The translations under genes and the position numbers were made by a program. Positions 1 to 24,534 of a stretch of DNA of 64,000 bases are shown here, piece by piece. The notes under the pieces are model-generated. The model made no database searches and was not told the origin of the DNA. It was given only the letters and a program-made list of their open reading frames with translations. The stretch is from Paralichthys olivaceus (taxonomy: Eukaryota > Chordata > Actinopteri > Pleuronectiformes > Paralichthyidae): the NCBI RefSeq assembly GCF_024713975.1, contig NC_091097.1, forward strand, positions 7,558,861-7,622,860. The letters run 5' to 3'. Each line of letters begins with the position of its first letter. Position 1 is the first letter of the stretch.

Positions 1-2797
1 CTCCTGTATACACACATGGCCATTTTCTGGACATTTTACTTGGGGACTAGCAGAAAAAGACCCAGTAGAAGTCCGGAGCAACTGACTGGCATTTGCATAT
101 ACTGTACCTCTGCACGTCTGAAAGCAGCAGCTTATGAGACCTGGTGCTATGTGGGAGATTGTTTCATAAAAGCAATGAACTGAAACAGGCAAAATTAGGT
201 CTTGCCTCAGAAAAAAAGAGAAATAAATCTAATACATCTGGTAAACACAAATTCTAAATATTTTGACGTTGCTAACATGTTCATGAGCCAAAAGACATAT
301 TCAAGAGCCAGCGGCAATATCAGTACATCACATAATTATTAAAAGGATAAACTGTCTAGACATTCAGTTTCACACATTATTTATAGACCTTTCATAAACT
401 ACATCCACTGAAATAGTAGCTGATTTACAACCCAGGGAGCATTTTGTAATCTATGACATTATAAAATTAGAATTAATTATATGCCGTGATGTAGGAAGAC
501 TGTATCTGTTTACCTGCAGAAAGAAACCATCCCTTTAATGTAGACATATTATGTCCAGACAGCACATAGTGATAGTAAGTAGAGAGACTCTCCAGCAGAC
601 ACAAGTGTTTGAGTGAGAGATGAGTCTAACCACTTTACACAATCTCTCTCACAATTTATCTCGGAAATACACACTTCCTGAGTGCAGAAAATGGTTATTA
701 ATCTTAAAGTGACACACATACAAATCATTTCACTCCTCCAGACATGATGCATTAACCCAAATGTGACTGCTTTTGATGGTGAAGTTTGAAGTTTAGGCAC
801 TGTAAAATTAAAATGGTGTAGGCTTTGTTCCTACTTCCTTGTTACAATGTTTATTGGCTGCAGTCCAACAGTGGTGCTCAACTCAAGTCACAAAAAGCAA
901 CTGTGACAGATACAAGCCTTTTACTAGAGGCAAATATGCAGCATCTAACTCCTTACATCAACAAGCATTTTATGTATTGAGGGGGAAGCCAAATAACAAG
1001 CTCCACCGAACAACAGCTTCAACCTGAATTCACTTCCTGTCTTTGCATGTGCTCGGCTGCTCGCTCGGGGCCCAGCCCTGCTATTAAAGAAAGAAGCAGA
1101 CAGACCAAGCCTCTGTGGCTCAGTCTCGCCACAGAGGTATATTAAAGAAGAGGACTGTCAGGTAAAAGCTATTCATGAGTGGCTGAGAATACCAATTCAG
1201 CAGCTCTGCAAAACCCTCGACTCTCCTGCCTTCACCTGGACTAGCCTAGCCCATGAAAAAAAATCCCCAGCAAATGTGGCCTCGTCTGCTTTGAACAAAT
1301 GAGAATGGCAGTGTGTGTGTGCCTCGGAGAAGGAAAAGGGGAGGTTGTTTTGGCGTGTCTGAAGGGGTGAGCGCTGATGCAGAATGGCAGCAAAGACAGA
1401 CGCCAGGCTACTCTCCTGAGCGTGGTTCAGAGTAGGGAGACAGCACAGCGGGCCTGTGACAGAGCACGTTTTATGGGAGTGTCTGTCTGCTGGAATGCAC
1501 TCTGCCACAGGCCACATTCCCCCAGCACATTCAGGGTGTACTTGTGGCAATTTGGTTCTCATCATCGATACCAGCCTTCGAACGGGCTAACATGACATGT
1601 AACGTTAGTGGAATGCTTTTGCATGAAGGAGGGTCTCGGAGATAAATCAATTCCAGCCTGGAGCAGTTTGGGGAAAACATTAGTCATGGTGCATTCAAGA
1701 ACACATCACTGCAGAGGACCAGTAATGCATCCAATCAAGAGCTGATGTTACTTTAGATAATGTCCTTTGTGCTCTCTTTCTCCACCTTTCCCTGTCTGTC
1801 AACCCCACTACATAAGTACGTCTCAACAGAAATTGATTTTCTATGATCATTCAGACGTCCATTAGACAAATTATCTACTTGCCCCAAGCCACACTTTTGT
1901 AAAAAATGTGAAAACATGCCTGGCAGAGAAGACTCCACCCATCTTGTAAATTAACCATGTTACATTTTGTCTTATCTTGTTGCAAAAAATACAATCAAAC
2001 TGATTGCAGCAGCATGAAATCAAAGCAATATGATCACCTTCACCACCTCAAAGCTGAAGGTGTCACAGCAACACCAATCTGAACTCACACTAACATTCCC
2101 ATGAGCGTGAGTTTGACTGTGGGTAAAACTGATGAGATTAGCACCTTGGCTGAGATTAGTCCATCACGTTTGACTGGAAAACTGATCATCCCTGACATGG
2201 ATTAGCCAGTGAATTGGACACAGACATCAGTCCACGCTGCTTTCAACAGCGGTGGACAGGAAGAGCTTTGTTCTGGGACTGTGGTGTTTCCTGCAAGAGC
2301 TTGGTTTCGTTTATTATTTGCGGGGTCAGTAATTCCACTACGTCTTTTTGTATGAGGAAGGTGTGAGACGTTATCAGTCGGTTTTCTTAAAGGCAGCGGT
2401 GCCAGCCAGGCCCAGACCTGCCCCGGCTGTCTGGAAGCACCGGAAGGCGGCAGTTTTTTTCAAATCTACTTTAAACCACTGTCTTGATAAGATACATATA
2501 ATATATGTTAAATAAAGAGTATTCATAGTAGTATAACCTCCGCATTAAAGGGTGTGTTTTCGATTCAGGTCCACGTTGTTTCCCCACCGCCTCCCAGACG
2601 TTAGCTAGCCGCTAGCTGGACTAGCTAGCGACATACCTGTCCTCTGATGGGGGGGTGTTCGATTCATTCACAAAAAAATACGTGCCGTTAAATGCAAGCA
2701 AGAATAAACTCATCCGCCACTCAGTGAGGGGGGGAGGGGGGGTCAATTAGGTGTTTTCTAAAAGAAGGAGGATAGAAAGTGAAGAACGTGCTCGTAC
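1..2797 (-). other. Part of lasp1 intron 1
   Basis: I see no exon of lasp1 or another gene here. The sequence is mostly AT-rich and unique-looking. Both strands carry only short open frames without splice-consistent neighbours or recognisable domains. CpG content rises from about 2560 towards the first exon, with clustered GCTAGC-type hexamers around 2600-2630. Confidence 0.6.
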
Positions 2798-3200
2798 CTT
2801 GTCCAGACAGTTCACTTTTTCCGTGGGGTAAACGACTCGATTACATCTGCCACACAGCGGATTCATGTTGGAGGAATGCTCTTCGTAGCGAGTTAGCACG
2901 GAAACCGCCGAGGATGCCGGGTCGTGGCTGTTTGCCGTCGGGTATTCACGTCCAGAAATGAAAGCTGGCCACGGTGTTCGCGGGTTGTGAAGGGCAGAGG
3001 GGGCCGAGGTGGTCGCACGAATCAAATCCAGGAGGCTGTTGTTGTCGATGTAGCCGCACAGCTGGCTGTCAGTCCACTAACCAGACACGGAAAGCGCGCT
3101 CCCGACACTCGCTCCCCCCTCCCCCTCCCCCTTTCCCCGCGCGTGTCCGAGCAAAAAGGGAAGAACCAGTGTGGGAGCTTTCAAATGTTTCGCACTTGAG
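2560..3200 (-). promoter_or_regulatory. CpG-rich putative lasp1 promoter / 5' UTR region
   Basis: This block surrounds and precedes the lasp1 start codon. It is visibly richer in CpG than the flanking AT-rich DNA (for example 2880-3080). It includes a C-rich tract at 3113-3142 ending in CCCCGCGCGTG, which reads as a G-rich, Sp1-like stretch upstream of lasp1. There is no clear TATA box. A CpG-island promoter is the usual type for a broadly expressed cytoskeletal gene. The exact transcription start cannot be placed. Confidence 0.5.
2798..2866 (-). CDS. lasp1: LASP1 first coding exon (partial gene, LIM domain start)
   Basis: This exon codes 23 residues, starting MNPLCGRCNRVVYPTEKVNC and ending LDK, followed by a GTACGAG donor in phase 0. 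LASP1 and its paralogue NEBL/LASP2 begin with almost the same peptide, which holds the first zinc-binding cysteines (CxxC) of the single LIM domain. LASP proteins are actin-binding LIM/SH3 adaptors at focal adhesions and the cortical cytoskeleton. Exon 2, which should carry the WHKACFHCE part of the LIM domain, is not seen down to position 1, so intron 1 exceeds 2.7 kb and the rest of the gene lies outside the window. I prefer lasp1 over nebl because the neighbours are plxdc1, arl5c and cacnb1. The exon sits in a CpG-rich stretch that is probably its promoter. Confidence 0.9.
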
Positions 3201-4210
3201 AGAAACATGTCGGGGGAATCGTCGTTTATCGTGATACTGTGGGACAACCGTGTCATGCACATGTTCGCCCGAAAATTGAAGCTGCACACTCTGGGTTATG
3301 AAATCCAGGTCAGGCCTTGTTCGTGCATGTGCAACATGTCTGTGCGTCCTCGCCCCATCTGCGCTCACATAGCAAACTCATGCACTCATCTGTTTGTGTT
3401 GCAGGTTTTTTTTTGAGGGGGGGGGGGGGACTTTGCCAATGCAGTGATCTCAAATCACATTTTTACACATCTGCCACGTTCACTGCACGTCCCACTTGAC
3501 GTCCATGTTCATGCATTTGGTTAGGGTGACACCTGCTGATTAAAGAGCTGTACTGAATCCCTTCTATGTAGCTCTGGAAAGATTGTAAATTCTTTTTTTT
3601 ACCTCCTTTAAACTGTTGCAAACATTTCTCCTAAATTCTAAATTCAACAGACACTGGAATGAAAGGGCTGCCATACAGGTATATGTAGATCTAAAACAAA
3701 CCTGGGGTGTGCTCTTATTATTATGGCTTTTTTTTTGTTGGTGCGACATGAAATAAAACAAAAACACCAAATCAAGCTGATGTACTGATTGGGAACTATG
3801 CTGTTTTCTCAAAAAAAAGGTTGAACTTAAAATGAATAACTTTTCCATTAAAAAATGCAGGAACAGAGACTGAAGCCCCTCCCTCCAGGTCTTTATTTAT
3901 TTGATGTCAGCATAGCATTTTTTAAATAAAGTTTAAAAACAAGTTGGAGTCCAGCCATTGTTTATTCCAACAAAGATATAGACTGAAAATGTAAATCATT
4001 CAATGTCAAGCTATGGTTCGCTGTAATCCAACAATACTGTTGCAACTATTTCATCTTTTTGCAAAAACTGCTTTAAAAAAACAACCATAAGCTGAATGCA
4101 AAAGTTGAACTGGGTCTGAAATGTGAATGTTTGGCTGTGGAAATGTATATGTATATGTTCAAAAATCAGTTCAATGCGAATATCCCCCCAAGTCTATATT
4201 TATGCTTTCA
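2867..4210. other. Spacer between lasp1 5' end and plxdc1 3' end
   Basis: The spacer holds the CpG-rich lasp1 upstream region (to about 3200), a G-run near 3417-3430, and AT-rich DNA that should contain the plxdc1 3' UTR on the minus strand. One short plus-strand frame at 3207-3308 is discussed in the findings. No other gene is seen. Confidence 0.5.
3961..3966 (-). terminator. Candidate plxdc1 polyadenylation signal
   Basis: AATAAA on the minus strand lies 245-250 bases downstream of the plxdc1 stop codon. Another TTTATT (AATAAA on the minus strand) lies near 3892-3897. Either could end the transcript; the choice needs RNA evidence. Confidence 0.4.
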
Positions 4211-18980
<14,770 letters not shown>

Positions 18981-19926
18981 GGACAGCAGCAGATTTTAGA
19001 AAAGTAAAATCAAACAGAAGCTTTGTCTTCGCTCCTTTCTTCTTTCTCTTTTCCTCTTTGCAAAAACACTTTTGTCCGAATCCCACTTCCATCCGCTGCC
19101 CTCTGCCTCCCTTCCAAATGTCGCCCTCTCCACACACCACCCCGTTTCTAAGTACACCCTTTCTCTCCTCCTAGTTGCTGTTCGTCTGTTGCCATGGGGA
19201 TTGAAGAGGCACAAGGATCAGCTGATGAGGCTTTGGAGCAGGAAGAAGAAAGTTAATCGTCTGCACTCTTTTCTTTTCATTGTGTTTCTATCCTATTTCT
19301 ATGCACAGTGTCTTTCTCTGTTTGGTATTCCAGCAACACATTGTGTGATAAAGGTGTTAATGGGATCATCCACTGGAGTCTGAGCAGCAGCAGAATGGCG
19401 CCTCCCTCTGTCCAAACAGCTACAAAAACAGTAAGAAATCTGCCTTCTGAGATTAGACATGAATATGATGATTCTGCCAATGCCAGCCCACTGCTAATTA
19501 TGATGTTGCATATTCCATGTCATGACTGTTTATAGCTGCTCAAAACACAGAGTCTACTTCCCAACAACAACATCTTGTTGTTGTCCCCATGGAACAGAAG
19601 AGTCTCTGTTGCAAGTTTTTCTGAACGAAAATGTAAATAAATAAAAGCTATGTTGTTTATGACGTGTAAGCTGACAGAGAGATTTACAAGGACTGTGGCT
19701 CTTTCTCTGTTCCACAGCCTTCTTTGTTTTTATCTGCTTTCGGAGAAAACATGGGATCCTCGAGACAGCTGGTTTCACAGCTGGAAAGGCAATTAGTTCC
19801 CTGTCCAATAACCCAGACACACAGCGCACAGTGCCACAGCAGCAGGCGGGAACTGTCACACAAAGAGGCCAGGCTAACTCTATCTAACAATACACAGTTC
19901 TCATGAATTTATATTATCTGTAAATA

Positions 19927-20265
19927 TTAAAGGGATAGTTCACTCATTATCTACTCACCACCATGTCGATAGAGGGGTGGGTGGAGTGTTTGAGATTGGA
20001 TGAGTGTTAAAAAACCAAAAACATAAAATGCCTCTATACTGCTCCTGTGGTGTCATCCAAGTTTCTGGAAGCGCCGACATTCAAATTTAACTCGAAACTG
20101 GATCCTGTTTTTCTTCTTCTTTTTTTTTTATCTCTGAATGAGTCACCACCATGCAGTTACTTCAGTTGTATTGGATTTGGCTGCAACGCTGTTTACCCCT
20201 GAGTCTCCAGAAGTGTTTCCTGGACTCAAAATAAATTTAAATTTTTCGGTGAACCATCCCTTTAA
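19927..20265. mobile_element. Non-autonomous inverted-repeat element (MITE) with TTAA ends
   Basis: The left end TTAAAGGGATAGTTCAC (19927-19943) is the inverted repeat of the right end GTGAACCATCCCTTTAA (20249-20265), with 16 of 17 positions matching. The element is 339 bp, has no coding capacity, and is bounded by TTAA. The termini resemble abundant short inverted-repeat elements described from teleosts. TTAA target choice is typical of piggyBac-type transposases, but a non-autonomous element does not reveal its transposase. Confidence 0.8.
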
Positions 20266-20280
20266 GGTATTTTTTTGCTT

Positions 20281-20795
20281 ACTGCATACAGCAACCACAC
20301 AGGAAGACAAGTGCATGAAGAAAAAAACTGTTTGTGCTCTTGGTGATATTAATTACACAAAGTTGTAGCTTAATGTCAAGAGAATGTCCAGAAATTACTT
20401 AATCGGTGACTTAATGAAATCTTCCTCCAGTACTACAACAAGCCCTCATATGATTATGTGATAAAAGCAGTTTGTTGATTCTAAAGAAGTACAAATAATA
20501 CATAGTTTTCATTTTCCCATTTTGGGAAAATTAAGTTGTGTTTAACCTCCTGTGCATGAAGTTACAATCACTTTCAATGAAGGGCACTGAAGAGGTGATT
20601 CAAGGTTAAAGCCATTATTTTGTACGGCAACCACCAAGGGTGACACAGGTACAAAGAGAAAACAATTTGTCATCTGCTTGAAGATATTAATTATAAGGGA
20701 GTGTAGCTTGATATAAAGACTCCATTTAACTTAATGACTCTTTCTGAGCATTACAACAAGCCCTCATATTATCATGATCATAGATGAAAGCGTAT
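20281..20795 (+). repeat. Diverged direct duplication (two units about 335 bp apart)
   Basis: Unit 1 (about 20281-20470) and unit 2 (about 20613-20795) share, in order, CAGCAACCAC/CGGCAACCAC, GATATTAATTA, TGTAGCTT, ACTTAATGA, TACAACAAGCCCTCATAT and GATAAAAGC/GATGAAAGC. The intervening sequence has diverged. Neither unit codes for protein. Confidence 0.65.
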
Positions 20796-22235
20796 TTATA
20801 CCTTGAGGATCTGGGGACCTTTTATCATGCATATTAGTAGGAAGAGTCACGAGTCCTGGAACTTAATGGATTACACTTTCTTGTGCTGTTTGCTTTTCAC
20901 TCAATTGTACTGCATTGTGTCTGACCCACCAGAAGTTTGGGCTCTAGAGCCTTTAACCTCACTCGATCAGGTTTCCAGTAATATCAGTAGTATCTTGTTT
21001 TTCTGACCCTTATATTTTAAAAATAGTTTGGTGCATTCTGTAACCTGGTAGTTTTTTTTGTTTGTGGTTCATGTTTGTGTTTGACTTTGTCTTGATATGT
21101 TATTTTTGTGTTGTAAAAAAGTTTAAATATCATAAATAAAATGATTGATGTTTTTGTGTAAAGTCAGTGTATACGGTCCAGTATTGAAGTAAAAGTCTGT
21201 ATTTACTGAAACTACTTATTTCAATATCATCATTAAAGATTAAATTTAAATGTGTATGTTAGTTAGAGCCCTGACAGTATGAAATGTGTGTTTCCACAGT
21301 AGCACAGTTACAATAAAACACTGCTGTAATATAAAGACTCTTCATTTGTCTTAATCAGTCTAACTGAAGCCTCATGCTTAGCTTGACTGGAGGAGGAATA
21401 TTTAGAGTCAGTGAAAAAATAGTGCCAGGCAGGGAACTGTTTAGATGAATATAGCACTGCTTGCGTCAGCATTATAGAGCTTTTGTGACAATTTAACTTA
21501 AAACTATAAACTGGTTCTTAGATAATATATTAGCATTTCTCAAACACAATTTTACACGTTTATATGAATAATATTTATTGAACATTAGAAATCATGATTT
21601 CATAAAAGCATATCAATAACATATAAGGTATTGGGAATAGTACAATTAAACTGTTGCAATCATTTAAAAACAACAGTGTTTATGTAGCATTTCAAAAATA
21701 TCTGCCATGAAAACGGTGTACTAAACAGTATTTTGCCCAAATCTATATACACATCAGACTCAATACACACGACAAAACGAAATACAAAATACTCCAGTCC
21801 TCTCTATCATATTTATTACATGTTGAACACCACAACTACCTCAGCCTGATGTTGCACTAAATCTTACATGTCTGTAATTCTTCCTTCCCCACAAACTATT
21901 TCACTCTGTGAATACTAAATTCTTATCCTTTTTTTTTTTTACAGTCGTAGAAAGCATTTCACTACATGTTGTACTGTGTATATAATAAAATTTGAACGGC
22001 AAGATATGAAAATACAGTCATAAGAGGAACTATCGCTAGATTATTTGAATATAACCAAAACACCACGCAGTCCAGGGTGCAGATATTAAGCCGGTGTACA
22101 TTCAACAACTGTTAAATCTGTTTTTTTATTTTAAATGTAAAAACAATCCGGAAACTACGTTCAATTTGATGTTTTCATGAATTTTACCTGATTGATAAGG
22201 AGACAATTTTAAATCAGTGGGAAATCACAGTTATT

Positions 22236-24150
22236 GTGGCTGTAAGGTTATATTTGCACAATCTGCTTTAGTTTATACTCTATTGCTCTAATAACAAACA
22301 TGAAGATAAATGACAGAGTTACAGCATCTACAGTAAACAGTGATGAATACTCAATGGTTGACGTACAGAGGAACATCAGTGTCTGCAGCCTCCTCTGCCT
22401 CCCCGAGACATGGGGGAACCCAGCGGCCCCGGAACACCGCATCCAGCCGGCAGACTCCCCTCGGCCCACCGCATGGACGGAACAATGGAGTCGGGGAATC
22501 ACTCCCTATTCAAAGAACAGCTCAAAGAGACAGTCCCGTCCTCTGTGTGTTAAATCAGACCATCCCTCCATCTTCTTCCTGCCAGAATACAGACGAGTGG
22601 TTAAACAGGAAATTCCGGTTCAAAGTGGGGTCGCACGCTGGAAGAAACACATGAGCACCTCTAGTGGAATTAAATGAGAACTGACATTACTATGATTGTA
22701 GAATTTTATTTTTATATTATTTTTTTATATCCACACATATATTTAAAATGTGATATAATTCCATCTGTACATGTGCCTTGTTATTTGGTATTATTTATTG
22801 TGACGTCAATACCTCGACCTTTGTGTATGGGATATGTTCAGGAGCATCTCTGACGACAGCAACATGTCTGCAGAAGTGTTAGTGTTAGAATTAATCGGGG
22901 AAACTGGATGATACAATTCACTAAACCACAATCACAACGTTCCCAAACCAGAAGCTGTGGATGGATATAAAAACATCCGCCATGTTCTGAGATCCTGGAC
23001 CAGAACTAAACGATGTATGGTGTAGAGCCACCACAACCATTTAATGAGACTTGGAGTGTTTGTCACATTGCTCTCAAATTTATTTTATATAAATGTCTCT
23101 GGCATAAAACATGAAGTCACTCATCAGGCGCAGACTTGCGATCTCTTCATATACAGTCTATGCTTGCGATCCAACGCGCACAGGAGCGACAGAGCGTCAA
23201 AAGTAATGTACTGCGTGTTAGATTAACGGGCATTCAAAGCGATCGACGTTATAAATCAAACTGTGTTCAACCAAGAGCTTTACACTCATCGACCTAAAAG
23301 TAACCACACATAAAACAATAACATAGATATATACATACATATATTGATATCGAAGCCCCGCATGCAGACAGGGGGTATAGCTCAGTGGTAGAGCATTTGA
23401 CTGCAGATCAAGAGGTCTCCGGTTCAAATCCGGATGCCCCCTCTTTTTATTTTCGGTGTTTTCGTTTTTGTGAATTCTACTTAGTTGAGAGAAGACAAAC
23501 TGATTTAGAGTCGTTTCAAAGCAAACTGTGTGGCTCTAAAACATCTTGCTGACTGTTGTGATTAAGTCACCCTGACTGTTATAAAAGCAAACTGTAGGTA
23601 TAAAATCACACTGACTGTAGGTATAAGGTTATTTTTACTTAAGGAAAGCAACACATCTGTTTTAATTTATGCTCCACTGTTCTAATAACAAACGTGGAGA
23701 TAAATTAAAATATAAGAAATAGTAATATTTGTAGTATATACTCGTGTTAAAAACTATATGATTTATTGTGTCATGCTACCAAAGTACTAAAACCATGTGC
23801 TGAGACTATGACTTGTCTGTTTTTTTAAAGCAGGTATATAACCTGCAATGGCATGCTGCATAACCAGAAACGAAGAACATTCCAACTGAAGGGGAGAACA
23901 CTCATACACACACAAACTGAATATATTTAAATAATATTTATTTAAAAAACTTTATACTATACAATATATACATTTAAAATATGAATTTAATCATTAGCAG
24001 CTAGCTCATTTCCCGACAATATACAATACAGAGTTATTTTAAAAATAAATTACTAAATATATTTAGGTAAAAAACAGTCCTGTTGCTCTCTGGTGTAAAA
24101 CATAAAGTAATTCTGGTGCAGACTGGCGTCCCAACACTGCACAGGAGCTA
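22236..24150 (+). repeat. Diverged tandem duplication around a tRNA-Cys locus
   Basis: Block A occurs at 22236-22315 and 23620-23706 (GGTTAT...CTAATAACAAACATGAAGATAAAT versus CTAATAACAAACGTGGAGATAAAT). Block B occurs at 23095-23200 and 24090-24160 (TCTCTGG...AAAACATGAAGT...GGCGCAGACTTGCG...CACAGGAGC versus AAAACATAAAGT...GGTGCAGACTGGCG...CACAGGAGC). The order A-B, A'-B' indicates tandem duplication with indels. Only copy 1 is followed by a tRNA gene. Confidence 0.55.
23371..23442 (+). tRNA. tRNA-Cys(GCA): tRNA-Cys (anticodon GCA), plus strand
   Basis: A 72-nt cloverleaf with acceptor GGGGGTA/TGCCCCC, discriminator T, D arm GCTC-AGTGGTA-GAGC, anticodon GCA at 23403-23405, and T arm TCCGG-TTCAAAT-CCGGA fully paired. 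A T5 run (CTCTTTTTATTTT) follows immediately, a good Pol III terminator. By termination signal it is the best candidate for a working copy in the window. Confidence 0.93.
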
Positions 24151-24534
24151 CAGCTCCTGCTTATAGTTTCTTCAGTTACAGTATCATCCTCCATATATGT
24201 TTAATGCCATAGGTCACAAACTCGCGTTGTGATTCAAAAGCTGTTTTTATATGAGGAATCTTCTCCAGATTACTATTAAAACACTCAGGGTTTGGACATT
24301 TGGACGGTGCATATTCACCAACCCTAAATTCATCCAGGTGTTCGGTTGCTCAGCCACCTTGAGGCTCAGCCAGACGAGGGGCGAGGCAAGACACTGTACT
24401 GTAGGTGTGGTGACCAGATTCAGTCACAGACAAAATGTTCACAGGAGTCTGCCTATACACTGCAAATGATCCTGACACTGCGGCCTGCGGCGTCTTCGAG
24501 GTTGGCTCAGCATCAGGAGGTTTTATCCACTTTT

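Larger units (their letters stand above)
18981..24534. other. Spacer between plxdc1 5' end and arl5c 3' end
   Basis: No protein gene is supported here. From left to right it holds the plxdc1 upstream region (to about 19250), a MITE (19927-20265), a diverged direct duplication (20281-20795), AT-rich DNA, a GC-richer block (22380-22680), a larger diverged duplication (about 22240-23200 versus 23620-24150), and a tRNA-Cys gene at 23371. The arl5c 3' UTR must lie just below 24535. Confidence 0.55.

Noticed and set aside
1-2797. Search for lasp1 exon 2 (LIM residues WHKACFHCE)
   Set aside because: No such segment was found on the minus strand; exon 2 is inferred to be outside the window.
22248-22677. 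125-codon plus-strand frame in the GC-richer block
   Set aside because: No recognisable domain; the frame is open probably because of base composition. Kept only as part of the duplication finding.
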